This document shows positions 39,100 through 51,331 of a DNA stretch of 64,000 bases, one piece after another. The first letter of the stretch is position 1. Every line of letters starts with the position of its first letter. The stretch covers positions 379,905,269-379,969,268 of the forward strand of contig OY856186.1 of the NCBI GenBank assembly GCA_963693315.1. The letters run 5' to 3'. Both the position numbers and the translations under genes were made by a program. The stretch is from Diogma glabrata. Its lineage: Eukaryota; Arthropoda; Insecta; Diptera; Cylindrotomidae. The notes under the pieces are model-generated. The model was not told the origin of the DNA and ran no database searches. It worked only from the letters and a program-made list of their open reading frames with translations.

Positions 39100-39410
39100 A
39101 AAAAAAACCATTTTTGACCTAAGCGAGTCGGGTGTCATTTGAAAGAGCACCTAATTTAGAAATCATTGCAATTTTTTTTAGAATTTTGCAGTGCACAGTT
39201 TCTGAGTTACTGTCAAAAAAGTGCCAAATTCAGACCATCCCCCTTCCTACGTTTCGACACTGATTGACAGAAAAATTTGAAAAAATGCACAGAGTTAGGA
39301 AGTTTGGTAAATTTTATATGAAAATTATTGCAAAGTCTCAAATAATTATATTTCTGTGGGTTTAGGGGACGGGGGTAGAGAGAGTAAAAAAAATTGTTTG
39401 ACCCAAGCGA
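39100..39410 (-). repeat. Dispersed repeat family C, copy 3
   Basis: Contains gggtgtcatttgaaagagca, the family core, and matches 35210-35440 in direct orientation. Confidence 0.75.
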
Positions 39411-39411
39411 A

Positions 39412-39792
39412 TACCCCACCAGAATTCCGACTTCCAGTCGTCGGACTGGGAAAACGCGGCCGAAAATTTGTCGGACAACATGGCCGACAATTTCACTAAT
39501 TTTTGTTAAACAATCCTGTAAAAATTAGCTTTTAGGCAATTTATTTTTAATACTCCGGTATTATGGTGTGCAGTGAGTTGTCGGACTCGTCAAAAGCAGA
39601 CATTTTTTGTCGGACAAAGTTATCCGCGTTTTCTAAAACCAATTTTCACTCCCTTTAATAAATAACGAAATTGTGGTAAAAAATGTACAAGACCCCAGGA
39701 CTTGTAGGACTCACCAAGGACAAGCGCCTCACGAAGTACAAAATATGCGGTAATCATAAAATGAAACCGGCGACGGCCCAGGGACTATTTGA
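39412..39792 (-). repeat. Right inverted terminal arm
   Basis: Reverse complement of 34398-34850. GTCGGAC sites lie at 39440/39470 and 39580/39609. Confidence 0.85.
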
Positions 39793-42289
39793 TTTTGGTT
39801 TGTATCGAAGCATACACTATTAGAAGGTTTTCATACAGTTCTGCCCCCCAACTTTCAAATTGTCACTTCCTGGAAATTATGTTGTATTTGTTTAAGGTTC
39901 TATCTTTCTGTGGCACAATATTAATCGTCTTCAGGGCTACATACTCTTGAACCTCTTGTTTTTGTGCACATCGAAGACGATCTATACACGACAATCTACT
40001 TAACTCAATGAAATAATAAAGTAAATCCTATATGAATGAAACTAAATTAGCGCCGTTGTAGACGAAGAATTGTAAACAATTTTGTTTATCAAAGCTGTAC
40101 CGCTGAATAATGTACGGAAGAATTGGGATGACGTAAAGTGACGTTGTCTTTCTGTATGTAATTGTAATAATAATGAATTAATGGTAATTCTCGTTTTTGA
40201 TTATATTAAACTCTCTGGTTTTGATTGACTTAACTTTAGATTTAAGTATATAAAATAAAAATTATCATTCTAAAATCGGTGGTTTACAAAAATTTTTTAT
40301 TTGAAATAAAAGTTTACAACTGCAGACGTTTCTCACACTTTGTTTTTAAAGTTTGTTGGGAGCATACAGACGTCATTCATTAAACAATTTTAATGACATG
40401 TAACGTGACAAATTTCAAATGATGATTATCAGTAAGCTCAATTTCTATGTTTAGCCTGAAATGTATTTGTCTTCTAATTATTTTTCATAAATTTGTTAAA
40501 CATTTTCTTCGCTATCAATCAGTCAATTTAAATAAAAATAAAAACAAATAAAATTTCAATATCGAATTAAATTTATATGTAATTGTAGAAGCAAAAAATG
40601 TAAACAATAATTTCATGTTTTATAATATAAAAAAAATCATTACAGTATGTCCCATAAAAAATGTTTCATTTTAAAATGTTTAATTAGAAAATAAAACTTG
40701 TAATTAATATAAATCAAAATCAAAACCAATACGAACCAAATGTTGATGGCAAATACGAGATGATGCAGTAAAGAAATTATAAATTGTCAGGAGTTAAAAA
40801 TTATAATTGTCAGGAGTCAAAAAAATTTGAATACTATGAAATTTTTATGCAACTAAATAAAATTAATTTGGTTGAGGTTTACATGGTCCACGGTGTAATG
40901 CATTGCACTGTTTATGCAATTTAAAAATTTCAAAAAAAGTGGGGCGCTTAAGGAAATCTCAGCCAACGGTTGGTCAAAACAAAAAAAAACTGTACGAATT
41001 GGAGAAATACGATCAACATTTCTACTATATAACAAGTTGAGTTTTGGACAAAAGTCACTTGCATTTTGATCTGCTGAACGGGAAACAACCTTTAATTTTT
41101 GGACTCCTGAACGAGCAGCATTGGTGATTTCGTATTGCCGAACAAGAAATTTGGTTATAGCTGGATTTGTTGCAATATTAAAATATTATACATCATTGGA
41201 TGAATTTTAAAATCAGCAATCAACAAAAGAAAACAGTAAATATATTAAAAATAAACATTTGTGTCGTGGTTGGTAATTAAGGTGATATTAATTGTGTTAT
41301 ATACATTTTGATTGATAATAAAAAAAATAATTTTCGTTGTATTAAATTAATTATTTTTGCCTATTTTGTGTTTCTTTTTCTTAATATCTTTTTTTCTTTT
41401 CTTTAGATTGATTGTTTTGTTTTGTGCTTAGTGGATATTAGTGTTTTTGTGATAATGTGGTGTTGTGAAAACAGTGAATCTACATAAGCTAAGATATTTT
41501 ATAAATTTACAATTACAGATCGATTTCCATGAAACGTTAGTAAAAGGTTTCAAATAATATAAGAATGATTTATTATTTCATTACTAAGAAAACTCTTTTG
41601 TAACAGTTAGCCATTAATTTTATGATTTTTTTTTTATATTTTATTTTCCAAAAAATTTACAATTCATGTAGGAAAATATTACTTAATGAAACAACTAATA
41701 AGTACAATTTTTTGATTAATATTATTTTTTTTTAATTCTATCATAAACTGATAAAGTTTAAAAAAAATCTTTGAGATTATACAAATATTAAATTGAGCTA
41801 AATTAAATTAAATTATTAAATTATTATTAAAATATTTTATTGATTGTTAACGAATGAACGTAATAAATTTGAATCATCGTTAGATTTTTATGATAGGTGA
41901 AGGTAAGTGACGACAGCAGCAGCATTAAAATTGAAATCAACAGCAAACAGCATTATATAAATATAAGTATTAACAAAAAAAAGTCAGACAAGTGCGAATA
42001 AAATTCACTCGTCAAGGGTTCCGTGAATGTAAAGAAAACAATATCAAAATAATTAACATAAAGTTGTATTGTAAAGGGTTTATATTGCCAGACCATAGAT
42101 AGACACATAAAAATAAATGGTTCATCGTAAATATCAATAGTAAATGTCAATCTCATCTAAATTGATCGAAATTATATTAAAAATATTACTTTAGGTTAAA
42201 TGTTATCCATACCTGTTATGGTAGCTAAGGAACGACTCAATTCTGTTAATCAACGACGAAATTTAGGGTTTGGGTGGTGTTAACACTAA
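39793..42289. other. AT-rich non-coding region
   Basis: No gene recognised. Tandem aaattgtcaggagt(t/c)aaaa occurs at 40780-40820. The stretch 41975-42035 resembles, on the minus strand, a gtgaaccct/cggaaccct-type retroposon 3' end, but this is weak. Confidence 0.4.
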
Positions 42290-42584
42290 AAATAGGACTT
42301 TTTTGACAATAATACAAAAACGGGGCATCGTAAAATTCTAAAAAAAATTGTGATTTTTCTTAATTTTGGTGTCTTTTTATATGACACCCCACTTGACCGG
42401 GTCAAAAAACCTTTTTTTCACCCTTCCCCACTTCCACCCCCTAAACACATAGAAATAAAATCACTTAAAGCTTCGCTATATTTTTCGTTAAAGGTTTATC
42501 AAATTTCCTATATCTATGATTTTTTTCAAATTTTTCTGTCAATCAACGAAGAAACGTATAGGGGGGGGACCAACTTTTTGTGGC
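42290..42584 (+). repeat. Dispersed repeat family C, copy 4 (tandem unit 1)
   Basis: Shares gcatcg.aaaattctaaaaa and gacaccccacttgaccgggt with the next unit, 288 bp downstream. Confidence 0.85.
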
Positions 42585-43000
42585 ACTTTTTTGAGAATAA
42601 TTCAAAAACGGTGCATCGCAAAATTCTAAAAAAAATTGTGATGTTTCTTAATTTTGGTGCTCTTTCAAATGACACCCCACTTGACCGGGTTTTAAATGAC
42701 GTTTTTACCCTTTCTCATATCCACCCCCTTAATAAGTATAATTATTAGTATATGGTACTTCACTATATTTTTCTTTAAAAACTTACTAATTTTTCTATCA
42801 TTCAAAATACTTTTGAAGATTTTCGATTACTTAGGCTCGGAGCTAATCAAGGAAAGAAAACATACAGAAAACGCTATTATTTAGATTTACACAAAAAATG
42901 GTGGGGTGTAAAATCCCAAAATATATTTTTCAGAAATACTGAAGTAAAGCCCTTTCATATGATACCCTATTTGACCCGATATAAAAATGTATTTTCTCAA
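42585..43000 (+). repeat. Dispersed repeat family C, copy 5 (tandem unit 2)
   Basis: Second tandem unit, extending further downstream to the segment shared with 32280-32518. Confidence 0.85.
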
Positions 43001-46000
43001 AGGCCTTCCATCGTAACCTTGTTAACCAAACGAAATCCATTTTGTTTTTTTTTCAACCCCTCATCTTGTGTAGACAGATTAGTTTTATACGCATGCCAAA
43101 TTTCAAGTTCATTGGATTTATATTAATCGAGATAGTCGAAATAATGTGAAAAACACATTTTATTCTCACCAATAGTGTGTAGTATCTTTAAGGCCAGGTT
43201 ACTTCACAACGTGAAGTAACTCTTACGTACGAGGTGGAAAAGCCAAAAAAAAATATAAGTAAATTTTAGGGGGGGAGGGCACACGTCTGCTTCTCTCTCG
43301 GTCAGTGGCTGCTCTAGCCAGAGGAATAGGTGGTCGCAGGTTTAGTGGTTTGTGCCAGGCCGATACTAACAAAAAAATGAGCAGACATTACTAAACCGTA
43401 GTAAAAGGTGAAGAGAATTTGGTGAAGGACTACTAGAGCTACTGCAGGGAACTAAATAAAAGAAACACCTTGAATACCCGTTGTGCGACGGTGCGACGAA
43501 ATCAATTGGGTTACAGTTTCCTTGTACTTGAAAATACGAGGGCGGATTGATACTAAGGCTGACTTAAGAAAATGAAACGCGTACAATGCATTATCCAAAA
43601 CAAAAGTCACCAATTTAAAAAGCCATCTATATACCAAAATACTCTCATAAAATTAAACAAACTAAATTCACTTGATATATGTAATGTTTCAATTAATTAT
43701 CCAAACGACAGAGTAACATGCATTTTAATAAACTTCAATAGAGTTAGTTTTTTTTTTTAATTCTTTTATTAGCTAGGAATAGAAAGTTAAGTGTTTAGGT
43801 GTGGATTAGGATTTTATATTTAAATCCTTTTAATTGAAAACGCTAGAATAAAAATTAATCATTCATCTGGACGGAGGTAACATAACATGGAATTAAACAA
43901 CGATCAATAAAAGACAATTCATGTGGATAACAAGTGTACCAAAGGTGACAAGAGCACAGTAAAATTAATAATAAAAAAAAACTTTCACTGATTTAAGTAG
44001 CGGGAACATCTGTATAATAATTAACGTTTACTTTTTTTTTCAATAAATTAAATAAAATAATATTAAAATAAAATAATAAAATAAAAAAAAAATACTGCAA
44101 TACTGCAATAGATAAAATTTCTCTATTCACACGATAAATCAGGCAGTTTAAGAGATCTAACATCGTAAAAAGGTAAACTAGCTGTTAATTAATCGTTTTA
44201 GACAGTAGGCTTATTTGAAGCTTAAGATGAAATAATAATAAAAAATTATTCAATTAGTTTTGTTTCAAAACAAAATGTATCTCTATTTATCAATCTCCAA
44301 AAATTTATTGTAATAAACAACTATATGGCATCAATTATTACTATAAAACAAATCAAAATCTTAAAAGAAACGAATAATCCATATTTAAAAATTTAAACAA
44401 CCAAATAATCTATATTCAATATTTAATTGCCAATAAAAATCGCAATAAAACAAATTTCGTTTAACTGCAACATATATGAACCAAATAAATTTGACAAAAG
44501 TAATTCATATGCACAACAGCCATTAACACTTATATTTTAATATATAAAAATTTTGTTTGCTCATGTAACCTACGGGACAACATCAATAAAATCATATTTG
44601 AACTAAATTTAAATTTATTTGTTTTAATAAGTTTTTGTTCCAATTTTTATTATTAATACCTCCTTCGCATAAAATAAATGAATGTTACAAAATTATACAA
44701 TAAAAAACATTAAATTGTTATTATTATTTTTCATGGCGCTAGGACTAATAAAGATTTTTGATTCAATTTATTATTTATAAATCAATATTAATTGGGATGT
44801 AAACAAACCCAAAACTTATATTTATTATTTAGAATAATGCAGTAGATCGATCGATCTAATAATAACAAAATGTGGTGGGATCAATAATGGTTGTAAAGCA
44901 AAATCTTTTGGTTTCATCTAGAGATTTGTTTAAAAATCAAATATTGTCATCTGGCTTTTATTTTTTACAACTTGTAATTGTAACAGATCTATTACTATAT
45001 TAATGCACATTGGATAAATCAATACGTAAACGTAGCCTTTCTTAAAACGATTTTATATACAATTTATCTTACTTCCTAATCTCATATATGACCTACAATC
45101 CTAATTCATTTTTCACAAGCTTATATCTTCTATATTTCAAACTTCAAATTTCCTTTGCATAATATTTTATTAAAGTTAGTTCTAAACTAGGAATAAATAA
45201 ATATGCCCAAGCTCTTGATTAATATAAAGAAAAACTCGAACAAAAAACAGTCCTATTAATTTAAATTATATTTTGTTCCTATTAAAATCTACATCTTGTC
45301 ACCAGTTTATTAATCTTAAGTCTCAAAAGCCTATAAGAAAACGTAAACAAAATAATCAAAGTAATTCAAACTAATTGGTATAAATTCTAATTTTATGCAA
45401 AGCCATGATTTTAACCATTTAAATAAAAAAATTTTAATTTTGAAATAAATCATATTTTATCTTCGAACAGATATGCCACACACTCAACAGCGGAACTTGA
45501 ATTTTGAATATATCAATAGACCAAATATGAAACTTAAAATTCAATTTTTTTTTATAAATTTTAGTAGCACGGATTAATAATCAAATGATTAGATGAAACC
45601 TGTTGTTAAAATTACAACCCCAAAATTTAAGTTCAACAGAATAACAGTAATATTACAACAAATAAAAAAAATAACGGTCTTTCCTTAATCTTATATTCAA
45701 TCTTTAATGCATCATCTGAAAATATTTAATCGTGACTTTCGATTCTAACTATCTTTGTTATTATAGAAATTCATAGAGACTCAACTTCAATGCAAATTAA
45801 CATTAAATTGAAATAAATTAGCGTTTAACACTAGCTTAGTTAGTTCCTGATACCGTTAAGATATCCCAAAAAAAATTATTTTTACATATTTTACATAAAA
45901 ACTACAGTAAATCAAATTATTTATTTCGAAGATAGTTTTCGTCGAATGAATATTGTCATTGCCTCTGAACTCATAAATTATAAGCATCACAATACATATT

Positions 46001-46964
46001 TGTGCGTTATTTTAAAATGACAAACTTTATTTCCACTACATTGTTCACCATTTCCATTCAATATTTAAATCTAAAATCTATAACGATATAGTTTAAAAAA
46101 AACCAATAAGAATATCAAAGATCAAATCATGTACATTTTTTTGTTATTTCCTTTTTCTAATAAAAATTTTTCATGCATTTATGTTATTAAATAAAATTGA
46201 AGATCGAGATCATGATCCGTGAAAAACGTATTGAGTATTGACCTATATAATATATATATACTCAAGCTTCTATAAACTTCATTAAAGAAGGTCTTTAATG
46301 AAATACGAGCACATAACTTATCAATAACCATAAAGATTTTTTTTAGTTTCACCTCAACACAATGACCAAGAATTTAGATGAAAGAAAATACGTTTATTAA
46401 AAAGTATATATTACTTACCTCTGAGTCTGAGGCCGTCCACAATACCCCTTTGTTTTATTTTGTTAGCCCTGGGCCGGTAACAGTGGGAAATCCAGTCACT
46501 AATCCAAAGATTTATTTATTTTTTTCACAATTTACTTTATTGTTCAATTCAAGCACTTATACGCAAAAAAATACTATCCATCAGCTAATGCTGGGATGCG
46601 AAATAAAAATGATATGAATGAATGAATGAATGAATTGATAATAATTTTATTAAAACAATACATGCCACATTTACAGGTTGGTTCAGTGTTAACTTGACAT
46701 GGGTGCCAATTGTTTTCATTAGCGATTTCATTTATTTCTATGGTCTATTTACACGACCCTCGAAAAAAACATAACGCAAACTACCGGCACAAATCAAAAA
46801 AATATACAAGGCTTAAAGAAAACGAAACTGATAGGATTTCACTATTGGGGGTTATTACGGGATTTCATTAGAAGTGTTCCGTATAAAAAACGGAACCCTA
46901 AAAATGATGAAAAGCAGCAAGATAGAAAAGAAGAAGAAATGATGTGGCCTAAACATATACAATA
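43001..46964. other. AT-rich non-coding region
   Basis: No gene recognised. A perfect 10-bp-stem palindrome GTTACTTCAC-AAC-GTGAAGTAAC lies near 43200. A retroposon-like cggaaccctaaaaa motif occurs near 46890. Confidence 0.45.
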
Positions 46965-46994
46965 CTAGCGGGACCCGGCGTGCTTTGCTACGCC
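46965..46994 (-). mobile_element. Helitron 3' terminus (minus-oriented)
   Basis: Read on the minus strand, hairpin GGCGT-AGCAAAGC-ACGCC is followed by GGGTCCCG and terminal CTAG, then T. This is the standard Helitron 3' end: a short stem-loop about 10 bp before CTRR. Confidence 0.8.
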
Positions 46995-47199
46995 TATAAA
47001 AAAGTTTGTGTGCGTACATTTTGTTGAATTAACAAAAATAATTTCATAGAGTCGGAATAAGAATAGAAAGCGTATTTTTTAATTTTTCCGTTTGGGAAAT
47101 ATGAATAACAGAGAGCATTAGCATTCTAGCTGATCAATCTAGATGGAATGAGAATCGAACGGTATGTCAAAATTGGAAAGTGTTTGGTAAAGAGTTTTG

Positions 47200-47400
47200 G
47201 AGAAATTTTTAAGCTTGTTGTCGAATTTCCAATTCGATTAGCATTCGCACTATTAATAAGTCACAAGGCCAAACAATGTCAATTTGTGGACTGGACCTAG
47301 AAACCTCGTGCTTTTCGCATGGTCAATTATATGTTGCGTGTTCGAGGGTTGGAAAACCTTCAAGTTTTATCGTATATGCCCTGAAAATATTGCAAAAATT
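47200..47400 (+). pseudogene. Helitron (Pif1-like) helicase C-terminal fragment, plus strand
   Basis: The plus strand reads FPIRLAFAL, then after a small deletion shifts frame at about 47249 to [18 protein letters not shown] and [20 protein letters not shown]. These are the last conserved helicase motifs of Helitron Rep-helicase proteins. The frame decays after about 47400 into degenerate repeats. Confidence 0.88.
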
Positions 47401-47765
47401 ATAACAATATCAAAATTTGAAACTTTTTACAAAATTTCAAAAATTATAAAAAAATCAAAAATTCAAACTTCTTCAAATTCTAAAAATATTCCAAAAATTC
47501 TTACAAAATCAAAAATTTAAGCTTTTTTCAAAATTCTAAAAATATTTATAAAATTCAAAATTCATAAATTCAAAAATTCAATTTGTTTTCAAAATTATAA
47601 AAATATTAACAAAATTAAAAATACAAACTTTTTTCAAAATTCCAAAAATTATAATAAAAACAAAAATTTAAACTTTCTCAAAATTCTAAAAACATTCCGG
47701 AAATTCTTACAAAATCAAAAATTGAAACTTTTCCAAAAATATTGAAAAAATTTAAAATTCACAAA
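47400..47765 (+). repeat. Degenerate tandem repeat, ~60-bp unit
   Basis: Recurring caaaattctaaaaatatt, ccaaaaattcttacaaaat and caaaaatt.aaactttt segments; related in inverted form to 1650-2040. Confidence 0.7.
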
Positions 47766-48473
47766 TTCAAATTGCATGTTCAATCACATTTCATGACATA
47801 CAAATAATTAATTTTATTTTTTTCCAAAAAATTGGGTAAAAATTAAATGAAACATTCTGTTGACACACTGACAATATTTTTTTGACAAACTTATAATGAA
47901 ATAATCTTCTTTTTGATCTCACATACGAATCCCGACTATCAAGATTTCTTTAAACTCAAGGTTACTACTCATTATCACCTAAAACTACCGTTTTAAGCAA
48001 AAAATATGAATATTTCCTTGTTTTGACACTCTTGACGATTTTTTGACACACTTCTGGTACAGTTATCGAACATATCGTCCTGACGGCTATTTTAATTGAG
48101 TGTACCTGTTTTTAGAAATAAAAATTTTTGAAATCCTTTCAGCGGTTTTCTAAATTTCGTAGGTGGTGACGGACGACCGACCAGCAGACAGATATACATT
48201 TTTTTTTGCTGTTTTAAAATCGTAATGACCTGAAACGTTGAGAAATGCCCTAAAAAAGGTGGGTAGGAATTTCACTTTTGGCTCGAGAATGTAATACTTA
48301 TGTCTTTCAGACCGAAGTAATTGAAAAAAATTGTATTCCCGAATAGTTTCGTTTAATAGCCAAAAAATTCAAGTTATACAATACAGCCACTATTATTGAT
48401 CTCAATGAATTGGAGGTAGAATGTCGATCAGAATTGATAATCGCTGACAAATGTTATCTACAAATATATTGTA

Positions 48474-48506
48474 GGTGGTACGAAGTTCACCGAGTGGGTC
48501 TTCTAG
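48474..48506 (+). mobile_element. Helitron 3' terminus (plus-oriented)
   Basis: GGTG...CACC stem (48474-48491) followed by GAGTGGGTCTT and terminal CTAG (48503-48506), then T. It lies downstream of the plus-strand helicase fragment, as expected. Confidence 0.6.
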
Positions 48507-48526
48507 TAAAAATTTGTAATTTTAAT

Positions 48527-48797
48527 TTAAATCAGTGCTAATCGGTGTACAATATTTTTAGTTAACCTGTTTTTTGCTAATACTATAAGATTTGCTGATT
48601 TACCCACACGTGAGCATGCAACATATAGTTGCCCATGGGAGAAACATGGATTTGCCAAGGCCAAGCCACCAATGGACATTGTTTGTCCTTGAGACTTATT
48701 TATGGTCATGGCGAAAGCCAAACGAATAGGAAATTGAAGTCTTTTGAATGGTATTGGAGAATCTTATGGTATCAATGGAGAATCTGATGGTATCAAC
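48527..48797 (-). pseudogene. Helitron (Pif1-like) helicase C-terminus, minus strand
   Basis: The minus strand reads IPSDSP, an in-frame TAA, then [58 protein letters not shown] and TKNIVHRLALI-stop at 48527. This is the extreme C-terminus of a Helitron helicase, better preserved than the copy at 47200. A tandem 21-bp duplication lies at its upstream limit (48745-48790). Upstream domains are absent. Its 3' end is probably the terminus at 46965. Confidence 0.9.
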
Positions 48798-50379
48798 TTT
48801 TTATTATTATTTTTTAATATCAGCACAATGCTTTAAACTGTAGCTAGCTTCATTCTTTATTGATCATGAGGAAAAAGTTAAGAAATTTTAAAATTTTTCA
48901 TTGAGAAAAATATATTTCAAAAATAAATTTTTTTTCCTCAAAATAAATTTTCATACAAACTTGGTAAAAGTAATTTCATTGTGCATGCACTTTAATGTTT
49001 TTGGGGCTTAAACTGTTTCTAAACGTTAAAGGCTCAAAATAGCTAAATCGTTTTTATGCCTTTTTGGACAATTTACTAACCTTTCAAAAACGTCCATGAA
49101 ATAATGACTGTCCATGAAATAATGATTTTAAGCGGCGTTTAAAAGTAATATTAGAAAAGAAGTAATAAATGATGTGCAATACCCTAACAAACTATTGTTT
49201 TAATACAGATTTAGTGACAATACAAATTAGTTATCATCATTATAGCATTTACTGTTTTTTGTCAAACCAAATTTGAAATTTTCCACCTTCGTGATTTTGA
49301 ATCTAAAATATAAATAAAAACCAAAAAATCAAAAAAACGGAACGACGTGACTTGATTCGTACTCGAAACTTTTTGGTTGATAGCTCATGTTATTGGCCAT
49401 TACGTTATCTAGACGTATTTACTACTAACCGTAATTTTGGGTATTCATAGAGAAATCATTAAAATTAATAAACTTTAAAGTCGTGTTGTCAAAAGTCTAA
49501 TGATTTCTAATGAATTTTAATGTTTTTAAGACGTTCGGTAAAGTAGATTTTTTCTGTATTATTTGCCGTGACTCATTTCTCAAAAAGGCCGATGAAATTT
49601 AAATTTAGTCGTTTTTCGCAGAAATATTATTTTTTGTTTTGCTTTATCTTCTTCTACAAAAATTAAATTACGAAAAAACAAATATTACATGAATTTCAAC
49701 ACCACAATCTGGCAAAATTTATTCAAATGCGATAGCAGAGTAAATTGAAATTTTTGAGTCAATTTGCAGATTCAATTTCAATTTCATCGATAATGGGTCA
49801 CGGCAATTATTATTTTAAATAAAATTATTATTTTTAAACAAATTTATTAGTACTTACACAATTTTAATTTATTCTTGTAAAAAACTTATTATTTTGAAGT
49901 TAAAAATAATAATAATTAAATGATACACAACACAATTCAAAAAAAAAATAATTCACAAAATAGAAAGAGCTATGCGTTAAACTTCAAAACTGTATCATTA
50001 TAACAAAAAGTTGAAACCAACAGTTTTTTCGGGGCCTACGCTGATGATTTAAAAAGTCCATGATGAAGTTGTGTCACTTACGTTAAATGTGTTTACGAAA
50101 TACATTTAACATTCAATTCGCAATTAAAATATATTAAAACTTTTAATTGAGATAAAAACTATCCTATCGATTATATATTAAGCGTAATATATAAAATATT
50201 ATTCTTAAGTCGCTCAAACATGAAAATTGCCAAAATTTCCCATACCCCATTTCCTCCCCGTATGAAAAATTTAACCTATTTTCGTATTTCTTTTACGGAC
50301 AGAAGAAAATAAAATATTTTATATATTATGCTCAATATTGTCAGTAATTGTCAGTAATAGTTCATAAAGAAACTTAAAT
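48798..50379. other. AT-rich non-coding region
   Basis: Nothing recognised. Confidence 0.5.
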
Positions 50380-50640
50380 TATTTAATTGTAGTATAATGA
50401 GAAATTTCATAGATAATTTTTAAAATTATTCAAGTTGTATTTTGAATGAAATCCCATATAAATTTTATTGAATTTATTCTCTTTTCCCCCTTTTGCAGCG
50501 CCAAAAGAAATTTAAAATATTTAATTGTAGCAAAATGAGAAATTTCATAGATAATTTTTAAAATTATTCAAGTTGTGTTTTGTATGAAATCCCATATAAA
50601 TTTTATTGAATTTCGTTTCTTTTCCCCTTTTGCAGTGCAA
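50375..50640 (+). repeat. Tandem duplication, ~138-bp unit
   Basis: Two units share atttaattgtag, gaaatttcatagataatttt, aatcccatataaattttatt and ccccttttgcag, with few differences. Confidence 0.9.
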
Positions 50641-50959
50641 TTGCAGCAAACACCTGAACAAAATAATCGCTCAATAACATATTTGATAGTCTATATGGGC
50701 CCTAAATGGATGATTAAAAAGTCGATAAAGCAGGTTTGACAGTAAATTAATTAATTTACGCCGCCATCTGAAAGTTTGCTTATGAACTATCCATATTTAA
50801 CATTTAATTCGTAAATAAAAAATATTTAGGCGTTCAATCAAAATAAAAACTATTCTATCTCTCAAGTTGGATCATTATACACACACTGAACACAATTTTA
50901 TTAAGATTGGTTACGTTGTTGCGGAGTTTATCGCGGACAAACATCGTGACATGTGATTT

Positions 50960-51331
50960 TTATATATATATAAGAAGATATAAGATAAGATAAGATAAGA
51001 TAAGATAAGATAAGATAAGAAAGATGATTAGGCCATGATTTCTATTATATTCGTGGATATAGGTATTATATAGTTTTGTCTTGACATTCTTTTTGAAATC
51101 TGCAATCTTCGATTGTTTATCTGCATCAGAAATCATATTAAATGAAATCAATCCCTTATAAAATGTACTGTTTTGGATAACACTATATGTACAATTTTGG
51201 GGTCGAAAATGGTTTGCATATCTGCCAGTACGTTGGGAAATCGAATGATTTGTAGAAAGACTAGTATTAAATTTAATAATCTTGTTAGTTATTTTATATA
51301 TTGGGCGAAATGTATAAAAACTAGTAAACAC
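50960..51331 (-). pseudogene. CR1/jockey-like non-LTR ORF2 C-terminus with (TCTTA)n tail
   Basis: The minus-strand frame reads FRPIYKITNKIIKFN, HSISQRTGRYANHFRP, CTYSVIQNSTFYKGLISFN, and IADFKKNVKTKLYNTY. The order NTR-like/PR-like motif, FYYKG-type motif and SFKKxLK is the usual end of CR1/jockey-type reverse transcriptases. The final hydrophobic repeats in the frame are translated from the (TCTTA)n tail (50977-51021 on the plus strand). Everything upstream is missing. The start near 51331 lies in actagt-rich sequence also seen at 60630-60700. Confidence 0.7.

Larger units (their letters stand above)
34398..39792. mobile_element. 5.4-kb element with long inverted ends and GTCCGAC arrays
   Basis: The left end TAGTCCCTGGGCC and about 450 bp inward match, inverted, the right segment 39412-39792, which ends GGCCCAGGGACTA. 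The left arm has an extra stretch of about 70 bp. Both arms carry pairs of GTCCGAC at 29-30 bp spacing repeated about every 140 bp. TA or ATT duplications at the borders are possible but not decisive. The interior holds a 200-N gap, family C copies, the intact mariner and a MITE R copy, and no transposase of its own, so it is probably non-autonomous. Confidence 0.65.

Noticed and set aside
41975..42160. Possible retroposon 3' end with a cggaaccct-type motif on the minus strand
   Set aside because: Only a short resemblance to a motif common in some insect retroposon tails; no tail or coding part is attached.
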